Positions 45,851 to 57,939 of a stretch of DNA of 64,000 nt are shown piece after piece. The stretch is from contig CM060065.1 in assembly GCA_030533445.1 (NCBI GenBank), forward strand, positions 51,095,964 to 51,159,963, in the 5' to 3' direction. Each line of letters opens with the position of its first letter. The first letter of the stretch is position 1. The translations under genes were made by a program, and so were the position numbers. Below the pieces are notes generated by a model, which worked only from the letters and a program-made list of their open reading frames with translations, was not told the origin of the DNA and made no database searches. The stretch comes from Cyprinodon diabolis. Lineage: Eukaryota > Chordata > Actinopteri > Cyprinodontiformes > Cyprinodontidae.

Positions 45851-46246
45851 CCCCTTTACGTTACAGACAATACATGGAAACAGCAACAAAAGTCGAACCT
45901 GTGGTGTAGCAATGAGATGTCGGCCTTTCTGTGTATCATACAAGGCTGCAGTTTTAAATATTTTCACTCCTTCATGGGGTGAAAGGGAAATGAAAAGTGT
46001 TTGCCAAGGTAGTGGAAAGAATGATGTGATGCTGATAGTTGGAGGTGGGGATAAAAAAAAAACACTTAGTGAATGGAAATTCATCAAATTCTGTGCTGAT
46101 TAGAGTGAGAGCAAATGAAGTAGAGCTATCCAGTAAAAAGGCATTAAGAGGCCAATAACTACTGACAGTCACTATGGTAAGATGCCCGAGTAACCAAAGA
46201 CTCCACGCATGTATGAGGAGAATAAGTAAACCCGGCCAGAGATTCC
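45851..46246. other. No gene seen
   Basis: No recognised feature. The overlapping frames of 94-105 codons on the minus strand lack domains and conflict with each other. Confidence 0.45.
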
Positions 46247-46248
46247 AA

Positions 46249-46539
46249 CACTGCAAAATCGATCTAAAAATAAGTAAACATTTCTTAAATTAAGTGTATT
46301 TACCCTTAATTTGAGCAGGTAAATGAGATAGTTTGCCAAAGGAATGAGTAATTTTACTCTTACAGTAAGATAATAGATAATATGTACTTGAAATAAGACA
46401 ATGCAATTATGATTTATTTTTTTAAGTGTAAATTGTCTTGTTCCATTGGCAAAATGTCTCTTTTGCCTCCTCAATTCAAGAACAAATGCACTTATTTTAA
46501 GAAAAAAATGACTTTTCTAGGTTTAGATTTTTTGCAGTG
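46249..46539. mobile_element. CACTA-like MITE, copy 3
   Basis: It begins CACTGCAAAATCGATC and ends TTTTTTGCAGTG, 291 bp, flanked by AA on both sides (46247-46248 and 46540-46541). It has the same internal order as copies 1 and 2. Confidence 0.75.
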
Positions 46540-46541
46540 AA

Positions 46542-49253
46542 CTCAGGGTTGAGCTTTTAAAACCTAAAAAATTTTGTAGGAAAAACAGGTGTAGACTTTT
46601 GGACTCAACTTTAGATTAAGATTGTGTTTATACTTTTAGTTAGACTTCTATATGTGCCTCAAAGGCAACATGAATCTCAGTATTTTCAGTGCCATGATCT
46701 AATTTATGTTTGATGCTTTGGACCAGGTCATGCCCCACTTTGAAAACTTTACTGATATATATTTTAAACTATTGTCCTCCAAACTAAAAACACAAGTTAG
46801 TTTGGTTAAATGTTAATAAGGCATGATGTCTTCTCTTTTATTTTAATATGGGGATGTCAAAAAAATAAAATAAATGCTAGATTGCTTTGTATGTATAGCA
46901 GTGTACTGAGGTTTATCAGCAACAAAACAATGCATGTAAAAGTGTCGTTCTCAAGACTTGTGGTGCCAATCATTTAGGGTTAAGAATGACTATGTCAACT
47001 TATTGCAAAGATCTCCAAGTATGTACAGCCCATTGCAAAAAAAATAAAATAAAAATTGCATGCCTCTTGTTTTTCATTTGTCACAGTCCAACGCTAAACC
47101 TCCCTACATGTTGTTGTGAGCGTAAACTAACAAAGTAATACTGTTAAAGGAGAAGGATTCTTAGAGATTTATGGTTTCTCATAACATTTTACAAATTAAA
47201 AGCCAAAATGTATGGTATGCATTTATATTCAGTCCCCACTGGGTCAGCTAAATTCTGGGGTATTATTTACCAAACGCAGCATACCGTGCTAAATCATTGA
47301 AAAGCATAGCAGATAACGTATTAGCGGGACAGGGAAATTACTCTTACAAATCTCCCTGGTGAGTTTTGGTATGGGATGAAAATATCATTTGTCTGCGTAA
47401 AAACATTTTTCTATACTCCTACTCACACCACTCTTTAAATGGGAAATATCGCACATGCCTATTGTCTCTCATTGTCGCAATTGGGTATGTAGCAGCAAAG
47501 AAGACTCATTAAAGGACTATTAACCGATAGACAGAATATTGTCCCTTTGACAGATATTACAACTCACTGATGCTTTTAATATCAGAGGGATATTAAACTT
47601 GCAGACTTTAGTACTCACTTTGACTTAGAACCCCTCTGGTTTGCAACATCATATTTAGTAATACATGTCTACAGAGTAGATACAAATGATCTAATCATTA
47701 GTTATTAACATTCATAGTGCCTGATATAAAAAACAGTAATGGTTTTTAAGTGATAAAAAAATGAAAATTACTGATAAATATGACAAAAATGTTCTCTTCT
47801 GCTTGAAATATAACTTCTCTTCTTGAAAATAACACCCTCTTAAATTAGTCCATCTGAGATATAATGCATTCGCTCAATCGTTTCCATAAGTACCTTTAGC
47901 CTATCTGCCCATTAGTGGCTTTTAGAAAGCTTTACATTGCCTTCCGAACATGCTGGAGCGAATCAGCTCCTCTTCTCCTCTGCATAAAGGACGCTCTGCC
48001 CTTGTTTCCCTCTCTCAGATTGATTAACTGACCTTGATACGACGATCGGCAGCATGTGGCAGCATGTGACAGCATGACAGGGAAAGATGAGACTTCCATG
48101 CGTCTCAAACCCACAAAAAATTTTGGAGATCATTAATTGGAAAGGATGATGTGACAGCTAATTGAACAAAAAAAAAAAAAAAAAAAATGTCTTTCCCTGG
48201 GATTTGACACATCCTGCAGAATTATGAATATTGAAAAAAAATTTTTTCCTCTACGCAAATGTTCCTTCTTTAGCTTTAATCCGCATTATATTATCATTAT
48301 TTGTTTTTCTCCTGCTGACTGGTGCATAAAATTCCCTTAATATCATCTCCTACCTGTCAGCATAGAGTGATGGCCTTGGTGTCAGGTCCTGCTATTTGCA
48401 TTGTTGTGTCCTCATCATTAAAAAAAGAGGCACATGATAAATAAATGCTCTCATTCGACTTCCCCTTCATGAACTTTATTTATTTCCCCCATTTTATTAT
48501 TTTTTTTCTCTTCTTTTCACCTCATGGGCATAGCATATCCACACTAAAAAGTTGACTTTGTTTGAAAAACGACCCTATGGCGAAAAAGAAGGCGCCTTTT
48601 TTTGTCCTTAGTCTCGTTGAGTCTCTTGCTATTCATTGGGCCACGGCGGCGAGAGAGGCATCTTATGCAGATCAAACTGAAGGGCTTCATTACCTAGAAG
48701 CCACATACTTTTTGTTCTCCCTCAAGGGGAGAGCAAATGAGAGAGCATTAGCTTAGCAAAGGAGAGTGATGGCTAAAAAGGATGGAGTGAGATGGAGGAA
48801 AAAGTGAAAAAAAAAAAGATGAAACTGTTGATGTTTGAGGTTGGGGGGGAATTAAGTCTGGCTCGGCATGCTCTAGAGAGGGAAGCTGACACCTGAACAA
48901 CAGCACCTTTACATTTGCAGCTGCTGGCGGCGTTGTGCACATGTGCTTGTGACACAGGCGTGAATATAGTGGACACATGTATCTCTTTATTGTGTATTTC
49001 TGCCTGCATGCAAATGACCCCCCTCCACACACATTAACACACCCACACCCTACCCAAGTCTCACAGTCTTTGCGGGGCCTTTTCATTGACTCCCATTCAT
49101 TTCTACAGCCTAACCGTGACCTCTACCCTAACCCTAAAACTATTCCGGGTTAATACCTAACCCTAACCTAAACTCAATTCACACCTTAGTCCTAAACGTG
49201 ACCCCTGACCCCAAAACAGCAATTTCCCTCGTGGGTTCCAGGCATTGGGCCCC
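46542..49253. other. No gene seen
   Basis: A long AT-rich stretch, presumed intronic. It has A-runs at 48168-48187, an irregular CCCTAACCC cluster at 49105-49175, and a 64-codon frame at 48562-48756 without a recognisable domain. Confidence 0.5.
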
Positions 49254-49261
49254 TCAAGGAG

Positions 49262-49800
49262 CTAGCCTCGTGAGACATCCTGATCTCGCGAGCTTTCAAG
49301 GTTTCACTTGCTAATCAGTCTGGAGACTCTCCGTTAAGAAAATTTGGAGCCGTTCACCAAACGAACGTCCAATCAGCGTTGGCTTTGAGGCGGGTTGAGG
49401 TGTGACCCAACGAGAAGCGCGACAGTTCAGTCTAAAGAACATGGCGGCTTCAGCCGATGAAACTAGCGTCAGCGTGGCTATCAAGCAAGTTTTATCGGAA
49501 TTACAGAGTATTTCTTCACTGAAAGAAGAGCAAAACACTGCTGTGGAGGCTTTTCTCAGAGGAAAAGGTGTTTTTGCTCTTCTCCCGACTGGTTTCGACA
49601 AGAGTAGCCTGGCTTGTGGTTGTGTTTTCGTCGTCGCTCTGTTAGTACGTCATATGCTTCGTTGATCTGATTGGTTTATTTGGCCCGTCTATCACCAACA
49701 TAGGCCAATCAGCTAACCAGTATTTTCGCCCCTTCCCAAAATTATGTCAACAGAAGGTTTCCAGATGGATATGCAGAGCAAATCCATCCCAGTCAGGTTA
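49262..49800 (+). mobile_element. RecQ-carrying transposon, copy 5
   Basis: This 539-bp element begins CTAGCCTCGTGAGAC and ends AGTCAGGTTA. The flanks TCAAGGAG (49254-49261) and AGAAGGAG (49801-49808) match at 6 of 8 positions, compatible with a mutated 8-bp duplication. It is the most complete plus-strand copy. The terminal hairpin near 49761-49790 is partly degraded here (AATCCATCCC). Confidence 0.8.
49402..49665 (+). pseudogene. RecQ-like helicase N-terminal fragment inside transposon copy 5
   Basis: This is an 87-codon frame. The conserved Met at 49441 is in GAACATGGCGG context. It reads SISSLKEEQNTAVEAFLRGK and then LLPTGFDKS, where the Walker A glycine is replaced by Asp (GFGKS in other copies). 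After that the frame leaves helicase sequence, exactly as at 363-626. Two copies 49 kb apart keep the same frame from the first Met to the end. This is consistent with recent spread from a common source and not necessarily with selection. Confidence 0.6.
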
Positions 49801-49888
49801 AGAAGGAGCAGCTGGTCCCCACAACATGCTATTTTCCCTTGAAATGGGTCCTGCAATGTGATAAAAACAAGAGCACACACACACATAG

Positions 49889-49923
<35 letters not shown>

Positions 49924-49959
49924 ACCCCCCCCCCCCCCCACCCCCCCCCCCACCCCACC
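49889..49959. repeat. Poly-C tract
   Basis: About 70 bp of C interrupted by a few A bases. The minus-strand Gly-rich frames here are translation of the homopolymer. The length may be uncertain in the assembly. Confidence 0.9.
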
Positions 49960-50721
49960 GGCGGGGCTCTAAAGGGCTCATATTACTCTGTCTGGACCAA
50001 GACTGATGATGTTCCATGCATAATTTAGAGCTACACTGGATAATAAATAACATTTGATGAATTAGTAATGCAGATATGTGTGATATTGAGCATCTGCGAC
50101 TGTGGTACTGCATGTATTTTTTTAATTGATCTTTTTTTTTTTCCAGAGCTTAACAAAGTAATGCAGACACTGTATTTTTCAGATGTTGTCACGGCGCATA
50201 CACTAGCTTTAACATATTTCATTGTCATTTTATGTGGATCTGAATCAACACATAACACACCATTACAGAGCTTTCAGGTATCCCGTTTTGGCCGAGGAGC
50301 TCCCGTATTTTACCCCTTTCCCGCCATCCTCCCATGTTAGCAGTCTCCTGTAAATCTCCCGTATTATTGTTTTATAAAATTCTGTTGAGAAGTTATGGAG
50401 TGTATGTGGTGCATAAGTGCACTGCTCTACCAGGGTGCTGCTATACCAACCAAGAGCGACTAAAAAGTGGGAAAATAAATTCAAGATTTTTTGTTGGTTT
50501 TTTTTTTGGTATATTTTAGCTTTTTTGAATGTGTAAATTACAGAGATTACAGATAGTGGAGGCTTGTATATATATAAGTAAAACAGCCAGTTACTGCAAT
50601 CTTGCAAGTCTGTACTGATCAGAATTTAGAATATAAAAGATCATGCCAAAAATATGAAGAACACAGTTTGTGGTTATTTTATTGTACAGGCAATTACCAG
50701 ATGGGTAATCATTAATTAGGT
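49960..50721. other. No gene seen
   Basis: AT-rich sequence; frames of 90-114 codons have no recognisable domain. Confidence 0.5.
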
Positions 50722-50940
50722 CAAATTTAATTCAATTCAATTCAGTTAATTTATATAGCGCCAATTCACAACACATGTCATCTCAATTGATTCAAAGTTG
50801 TCTAAGGAAAACCAGTTGATTGCATTGACTCATTGACTCAAATGCAATCCTTCATACTAAGCATGCTTGTAGCGACAGTGGAGAGGAAAAACTCCCTTTT
50901 AACAGGAAGAAAAATCCAGCAGAACCAAGTTTAGAACTTG
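50722..50940 (-). repeat. LINE 3' end, (TTGAA)n-tailed family
   Basis: In reverse orientation it starts with AATTCAATTCAATTCAGTTA and TATATAGCGCCAATTCACAA, then GCATGCTTGTAGCGACAGTG and GAGAGGAAAAACTCCC. It is the same family as 1268-1505 and 54520-55042. Confidence 0.75.
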
Positions 50941-52430
50941 GGGGAGATAGATTAATAACAGGAGGGGGAGGGGAAATCTTCACCTTAAATCCTCACCAGA
51001 TTCTTATTTTATTACTTAATTTATTTATATTTGACTTATTTTTAACCATTTACACCTGTTAAATATATTATCTTAGGTACAATAAAGCATATTTAATTAT
51101 TCCCAAGAAGTTTACAAAGAGAGATTTTATTTTCTTCTTTCATCTAATTTTTTATACGAAGGAGGCTTTTATAAATATTTTGATTTCAAAGGTGGCACTA
51201 ACAGGATCAGAGGAAACAAAGAACAAATTGTATAACAACGGATGTGTTACCTCAGTCAATTGTTGAGATTTTAACCATATAAACAGCTCTTTTGGGACAT
51301 TGTAAAGGGCATCAATAAAACATTTTTCTCTTGAAGCTGAGCCTTACCAGATTGACTTAAATCCAGCGTACTGTAAGTCAGTCAGACCAGGCTAAGAAAT
51401 GTCCTTTTTTTGTGTGTTTGATCAGTTTACTTTGTGTGTCTAATGCATGACTTTCCCCTGATCGCTAACTGGGCTTCTTATGGCTTTCTCCTTGCCCCTT
51501 CTCCATTTAGTTTAACTAAATTAAACTGAATTTATTACAGTAATTGATCATTTGAAGACCAGACTGGGAACACCTGTGATAGCCTTAGTAAATCGTAATT
51601 GTTTTGCTTAACTTGTACCTTAATTGTGTATTGTTTATGGTATTTGCTATGTAAGTTAGTGCCCCTAAGGCCTGGAGTCCCTTTAAAAGCGGATTTTAAT
51701 GGGACTTTCCCAGGTGAGTTAGTTGCCTGTTCACAGATTCTCCTACTTGAGTTGTGAATCTGAAATGGGCCCCTGGGCTCCTTCTCTGATTTATACTGTC
51801 CTTTGCAAATCTTTCAGCTAACGGGGACAGCCCTGTCTCTGCTGTTTTGCAGGTTTGGCAAACATTTTTTACATGATAGATGGAGCGTGCATTTCTGTGT
51901 GGTGCATCTTTTCATGTTCACCAATTTAATCAGAAAAAGTTATCAAATAAAGTACTGACACCATATGAATCAACAAAGGGAAAAAATGTATTTAGGTTTA
52001 TTCAAAGCTACAACGGATTGGCAGTTAGTTTATTGAACATTTAAAATTGTGATACAAGACAGATTTACTAACTAATAAATGTCAATACCTACTGAAACAG
52101 AGGTGATTAAAATCAAATCTGTGTGTTTATCAAAAGAAGTGGGTAATAACTGGTCATATTTACTTAGTTTATTTATTTCAGTATATTCTTTGTGGAAAAA
52201 TAAACTTTTAATTGTAGATTTAGTGCACCCAATTTTTATACTTTTATTTGAGGAATAGCCTGATAAGATTTCTCTGAACTTTACGTGTGGCTACTTTATT
52301 TATTATAAATCATTTTATATAAGGTGCCCACAGTTAATGTATATGTCAAAACAAGTGTCTTTTTTTTTTTTTTTTACACAAGCTTACATCAGTTGAGGTC
52401 AAGCTAATGTGCACTAAGGAGTAAGTATTG
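50941..52430. other. No gene seen
   Basis: Largely unique AT-rich sequence with no coding frame above background. Confidence 0.5.
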
Positions 52431-52438
52431 TCCGGGAG

Positions 52439-52738
52439 CATTGGTGTCAAAAGTACACACATGTACTACTTAAGTAACAGATATGTTACTTAAGTAGAAG
52501 TATAGATACTGCAGTTCAAAAAAACACTCAACTTGACCTCTTTACTCAAGCCAAGAGGAACGAGTAACGTTAGTTTTAAATATGTTAGGAATAGAAAGTA
52601 CAGATACTTGTGTGAAAATGTAATAAGTAGAAGTCAGAAGTAGGAAGAAAAATAAGTAATGGAGTAAAGTGTAGAGACCTAAAAAGTTTACTCAAGTACA
52701 GAAACAAAGTATTTGTACTGCGCAACTTGACAACTCTG
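52439..52738. mobile_element. hAT-like MITE, 300 bp
   Basis: It begins CATTGGTGTCAAAAGTAC and ends GACAACTCTG (CAGAGTTGTC in reverse), fitting hAT CAGNG-type termini. The flanks TCCGGGAG (52431-52438) and TCCGGGGG (52739-52746) match at 7 of 8 positions. The interior is rich in AAGTA/TACTT. Confidence 0.65.
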
Positions 52739-52783
52739 TCCGGGGGGACTGGTTTCATAGATTTTATGTTAAAAAGAAAATTG

Positions 52784-52866
52784 GCTCAACTGCAGCGTGA
52801 AACGGTCTGAAAATATCTCAGCTTTTCCTTTTTTGATAAAAAACACAAACAGACAGACAGACAGAT
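52784..52866 (+). repeat. Short dispersed repeat followed by (CAGA)n
   Basis: GGCTCAACTGCAGCGTGAAA and CGGTCTGAAAATATCTCAGC recur at 53866-53945. A short CAGA microsatellite follows. Confidence 0.55.
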
Positions 52867-52977
52867 AACATTTGTGCAGAAGATTTTGTTCTTCAATTAC
52901 ATTTTTTTTATTTTCAATAGCAGAATTTGCACCTGGCTTTTATCATTTTGTTCCCTTTTTTTTAATTACATACTTTA

Positions 52978-53143
52978 AACATTAGAGTTCCTCAGTTCCT
53001 ACTGTAAGTAGCTGTTTTAACAAATACTTAACTTTTACCTGAGTAGCTTGGATGCCTACTTCTTACTAATACTTGAGTGAATATATATTGAAGTAATGTT
53101 ACTCTAACTTGAGTACAAATTCTAGGTACTCTACCCACCACTG
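52978..53143 (-). mobile_element. hAT-like element end (CAGTGGTGGGTAGAGTACC)
   Basis: The right terminus CTACCCACCACTG is preceded by AACTTGAGTACAAATTC and TACTTGAGTGAA, typical of an abundant fish hAT-type MITE. The other terminus was not located. Confidence 0.5.
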
Positions 53144-53862
53144 TTTTACAACACACAACCATAGCCGTAGAAGCTCAGACACTGCTGCCAAATGAGGTGA
53201 GACAGATAGGAGTAGTGGGTTATTTACAGAGAAACTCCAGTGTGTCAGTTAAATCCTCTCTGCCTCGGAGGCCTGGCCTATCCCCATTTAGCACGGCCAC
53301 AGCAAATGGCAGTTTGGCACGCAGGCGCTGGCTGTTAGGCCTGAGAGAGTCCGAACCTTGGCCAGGTTCACCGCTCTGACCTCCACTCACCCCCGCGCAG
53401 CCTCAGCGCCACCCACCAATGTAATCACAGCCGTGGTCTGAAGCATCTCTCCCCACCTCGGGGAGCCTGCTCATCGGATGTGCTCCAGCTCAGCATCGGC
53501 CCAGCTGCCCACTGTGTTAAAGGGCCAGGAGCCCCCTGCCACTCTGCCCATCTGCCGAGCTACAGACGGGAGTCGAGGATCAGAGAAGAGAGAGGCGCAA
53601 ACACCAGAAACCCACTCTCTCAGCCCTCAGTCCAAAGCTCAGCAGAGAAATGGTAGATAAAAGATGCACTATAAATGTTCCTCTCATACTTGCGGGTTGC
53701 TGTGACCCCAAAATACTGCAACACTTTACTGAAGTTAAGCTCCTTTAAGGCACCCAGACTCCGATTTTGCAAGGCCGACACACGCTGAAGAGGTGCTGAG
53801 AGATCAGGAAAAAAAGAACAATGTTCGTCAGTATATCAGGACAGCTTTTATTTATAGAACAT
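53144..53862. other. GC-richer unique block, no gene assigned
   Basis: The interval 53160-53660 is clearly more GC-rich than its surroundings and holds two 60-codon plus-strand frames (53197-53379 and 53478-53660). They have no recognisable domain and no obvious splice signals tie them together. It could be conserved non-coding or an unrecognised exon. Confidence 0.35.
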
Positions 53863-53952
53863 CTGGCTCAACTGAAGCGAAACGGTCTGAAAATATCTCA
53901 GCTGTTTCTTTATTGATCCAAAACACAGAGTGCAACGTGTGACCACACGAGC

Positions 53953-54014
<62 letters not shown>
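53863..54014 (+). repeat. Short dispersed repeat followed by (GATA)n
   Basis: The first 80 bp match 52784-52845, including AAACGGTCTGAAAATATCTC. From 53953 there are about 60 bp of uninterrupted AGAT. Confidence 0.7.
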
Positions 54015-54064
54015 TTACTAATTACTTTTATTTTTTATTTTATTTACTTTTTATTTTTATTTAT

Positions 54065-54146
54065 TTTAGTTATTTTATCTTTTTGTGCAGCACTTTGGAA
54101 ACCTTGTGTTTATTGAAATCATGCTATATAAATAAAGTGCATTGGA

Positions 54147-54205
<59 letters not shown>
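54065..54205 (+). repeat. LINE 3' tail with (TTAG)n
   Basis: GTGCAGCACTTTGGAAACC and ATGCTATATAAATAAAGTGC form a LINE 3' end like that at 8690-8745. It is followed from about 54147 by a (TTAG)n array. Confidence 0.65.
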
Positions 54206-54519
54206 ATCACTGGTTTAATTGTACATACCATCTGTAAAAACAAGGTAGAGGCAGCATTATGACGATTTTTTTCACTATGGCAAGAGAATCTGGTCAATGT
54301 TGATAGGAAGCTGAACGTACCTAAAAGTCCATAAATGATTCTGGAAGAAATCTGCTGAGGCTACCAAACCCTTCCTAAAGGGGGACGGTTCCCCTTCCGA
54401 AAAGGACTGCGATCACACATGTATAACCTGAGCTACAATGATTCAGATCAAAGTAAACGCAGTTACCCGACCAATATAGTTATGCTGCTATAGGCATTGA
54501 ATTCTGGAAGACATAGGGA

Positions 54520-55042
54520 CCCCTATTTCATCATTCTGCTTCATTCTATCTCTATTCTCCCACTCTGCAGAATCTGTTAGTTCAATCTCTAACGTTCTGC
54601 TCTCTCTGCTTTTTCTCATAGTAGCTTCATCTGGTCTGTTCCTGTTTGGCTGTGACTCCATCCTGGAGAGAAATATCAGCTGTGCTGCTGCCATCAACAC
54701 CTTTGTTTATAGATGTTGGAGATCGGCCTGTTTTTCAGTGTGGTCCTTGTTCTTTGACCATTACTGGCTGAATGACTCTGCTTCTATCTCCTTGAACCCC
54801 AGTCGGCCTCAGCAGATGGCCGCTCACATTTAGCCTGGTACTGCTGGAAGTCTCTTCCTGTTAAAAGGGAGTTTTTCTTTTCCACTGTCGCTACAAGCAT
54901 GCTTGGTGTGAGGGATTGTATTTGAGTCAATGAGTCGATGCAATCAACTGGTTTTCCTTAGAAACTTTGAATCAATTTTACCGTATGTGGCATGTGTTGT
55001 TAATTGGCGCTATATAAATAAACTGAATTGAATTGAACTTGA
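54520..55042 (+). repeat. LINE 3' end, (TTGAA)n-tailed family, long copy
   Basis: This is the longest copy. It has an upstream CT-rich block (54525-54620), then CCTTGAACCCCAGTCGGCCT, CTTCCTGTTAAAAGGGAG, CCACTGTCGCTACAAGC, and a tail GCGCTATATAAATAAACTGA plus ATTGAATTGAA. No coding part is attached. Confidence 0.75.
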
Positions 55043-56797
55043 GATATTTTGTGAAAATGAATTTACATAAATGGCCGTCTCTAAATGTGCAAGGCGCTTG
55101 GAGATATACAGCTCCCGTCATGGCTTGCGGTAGAGCAAAAACTTTCCCTATTGATTATTTAGATGAACTGTTCTAGCATGAATATGTTCTATGTTTAAAA
55201 AAAATTATAATAAAGAAAAAGAAATTATTGTTGTATGCTGTTAACTTGTAAATTGTGCTTTTAATGAAATACATATTAAAGCTTTTACCAAAACAGTAAA
55301 GGTGTATGACTTTTATTTTTATAAATGCAAAATTCTAAGCCAAAACTTTACTTAAAACATTATCAGAAGCCAGTGTGGTACACATATATCACAGAACCAT
55401 TTATTGGCACAGAAAAAGTAAACCTTCAAAGCCTCAATGTGTTGACAACCTTGGTAAGCTTCTCTTCAGTGTCTGTCCAGGACTGAGGCTGTAAGGTTTA
55501 TCTGTTTTTGTGCATTATGATCAAAACAGGTAGCAGAGGTAGGTAGACCACCAGATGTTCTGTATTGAAACAACTAAGCTAGTTGAAATTATGGGCTAAA
55601 GTGACTACACTTAACCTATTTTACTATTTTAGATGATCTAATGAGAAATTTCTCCACTGTGAGATCAGTAAAGTCGATTAATTAATCAATCGGTATCCAT
55701 AACAGAATATGTGGTATCATTTAACAAGTCTACAGGAGCTAAAAGTTAAGACCTTTGGCTGTTTGCTGGGATAGAAATAATAATGGATTTAAAGGATACT
55801 TATACTTAGGATACATACATAAAAAAAGTAAATATTGATTTCTGATTTCTGATGTTATCTGTCCTCCCTCTGGAAAAAAAAATCATGTATATATTAAAGG
55901 ACAAACAGGACCTGTTTGAATCTATTTGGTACTCCTTCATTAATTATGTTAAGACACTGAATATCTAGAAAAAAAAGTGCAAGTGATTGAAGAACAAGTG
56001 AACCGCAGTTCCCAAAGACATTTTATTGGAGGACAAATACTGTCAAATTTAATTTGCATTATAAGAGGCCAAGCATGAAATGTGATCAGTCGCATTGGAG
56101 CAAATGTTGTGTGAGGCAATTTGTTGTCTGCCTTTTATTTTGACTTGAACAGTAACGTAAATATTGCTGTGATTACATTCTGTATATTGTTGAAGGTGTT
56201 TGTTTAAATTGCTAAAATTTGAATAAATATATTTTGGGAAAAAGTAAATATTGATTTCTGGGCCGATAATTAAAATCCCTCAGGTGGAAATGATGACACT
56301 GAAGCTAGCTTCCGAGTGGCACCGCCCCCAAGAGGTTACAAATCTGAAACTAACATCAGCTGGTAATGACAACGTAGCTTCCTACTAATCCTGTTTATCG
56401 AGAATGTAAGTCAAGAAATAACTTTTGAAAATTAGGCTTTCACTGTCTCATGTGACTAAGATTCCCTGAGGAGAAAACTTAGTAGTGAATCCATTTTAAA
56501 AACATCTTAATCTGCTTTAAATCAGCTCATAGTTGTGCATCGGGGGGTATTCAATTCTTAAATCCCCAGCTATGGGGGCGGTCTATCAAAAGGAGGAAAT
56601 CAGAGAGAGACAGAGAAATGTTTGTGTTGCTTATATTAGTTTTTTTTTTTTATTTACATTTTTAAAAAGTGGTCAGTCAGGGTTTTAGATTTTACTATAA
56701 TTTAGTATTTTTTTCCCTTTGAATATTTTTTGAGGCAGAGTTCAGTCCTGTAGTTACCACCCCATGCAATTTGCTATGTGCTATGAGCCAGTGTTTT
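55043..56797. other. No gene seen
   Basis: AT-rich, apparently unique sequence without a supported frame. Confidence 0.5.
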
Positions 56798-56800
56798 GTC

Positions 56801-57939
56801 GGCATACCTATAGTCAATACGCATGTGCAAGACACCAGATTCGTGTTTATCCCTTTAGTTTTGTACCAAAAAGAAGACTTTGAACACCCTAAAGGGGCGT
56901 GTATCTCTTTAGTCATATACTAAAAAAACAAGAAAAAACATTTAATGGTCAGATCGCCATACGCTTCAAAAAACAACAAACAGTAAGTAATAAAATTTTT
57001 TTTTTTTTTAGAATTTTTTCATTTCATTTCAAAAAGTTTATTTCAAACCTGCACGCATTTTACAATACATATAATGACAAAAAAAAAAATACATATGCAT
57101 GGCTTGAAAAGGGGATTGAAGAAGCAAAAGCTTATACATGTCCAATCCCCTCCCGCTCATCCCAGGGACACTCCTGCAAATGACAGGACAAAGACAAGAC
57201 AAACAACCCATCCACACTCATGCATACAAGACAACACACTGGCCCAAAGCTCCCCGTCCCTGCAACCCCCTCCCTACATCACACCACCCTCATAGAACAT
57301 CACTCACTCTCTTCCAGGTATTTTCTCAGGACATCCCGCTTAAATATTTTTTTGAAATGGTTTATGTTTTCACAACACTTTTGTTCCTCCGCTAAACTAT
57401 TCCAGAGGATGACACCACGACTTGAGATGCACATTGATTTCAAGGTAGTTCTTACTTTTGGTTGGTATAATCGAATTTTCGCCTCTAAGATTATAAGTGC
57501 CTCCCGCTTCTGAAAGAGTTTTAAGACATTTTCTGGAAGAGAGCCAGTTGATGCTCTGAACATTATTTGCGCAGTTCTTAAGTTTACAAGATCAAATAAT
57601 TTTAAATTGGAGGATTGTAGAAACAATATATTTGTGGGATGTAAATAATTTACTTTATGAACGATTCGAATTGCTCTTTTTTGCAGTGTAACTAGGGGCT
57701 GAAGATTGGTCTTAAAATTGTTTCCCCAAACCTCGATACAGTAATTCAAATTTGACATGACAAGTGAGCGATACACAAGGAACAATGCAAATTTTTTTTT
57801 ACATGACTAAAGGGATACACGCCCCTTGAGGTAGTTTAAAGTCTATTTTTTGCACAAAACTAAAGGGATTAATGGGTATAAACTAAAGGGATAAACTACT
57901 ATTAACTAAAGGGATAATGGTATTGACTATGGGTATGCT
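56801..57939. mobile_element. Long inverted-repeat element with a LINE fragment between its arms
   Basis: The left arm 56801-56930 and right arm 57803-57939 are inverted relatives. GCATACCTATAGTCAATAC at 56802 matches GTATTGACTATGGGTATGC at 57920-57938. AAAGGGGCGTGTATC on the left matches GATACACGCCCC on the right. The motif ACTAAAGGGAT appears four times in the right arm and in degenerate form twice in the left. The space between is filled by a minus-strand LINE fragment. Target duplication is not resolved. Confidence 0.65.
57300..57785 (-). pseudogene. Non-LTR retrotransposon, C-terminal reverse transcriptase fragment
   Basis: This 161-codon intact frame contains YRSLVMSNLNYCIEVWGN, LQKRAIRIVHKVNY, LFDLVNLRTAQIMF and GVILWNSLAEE, the thumb/C-terminal part shared by many fish non-LTR elements. 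It lacks the endonuclease and the catalytic YxDD palm, so it is a 5'-truncated copy. The remaining 3' part runs to an A/T-rich stretch near 57010. The frame is uninterrupted, which suggests a comparatively young insertion. The clade (I, Jockey or CR1 group) is not certain. Confidence 0.75.

Noticed and set aside
49713..50113. Gly-rich minus-strand frames
   Set aside because: They are translation of the poly-C tract.
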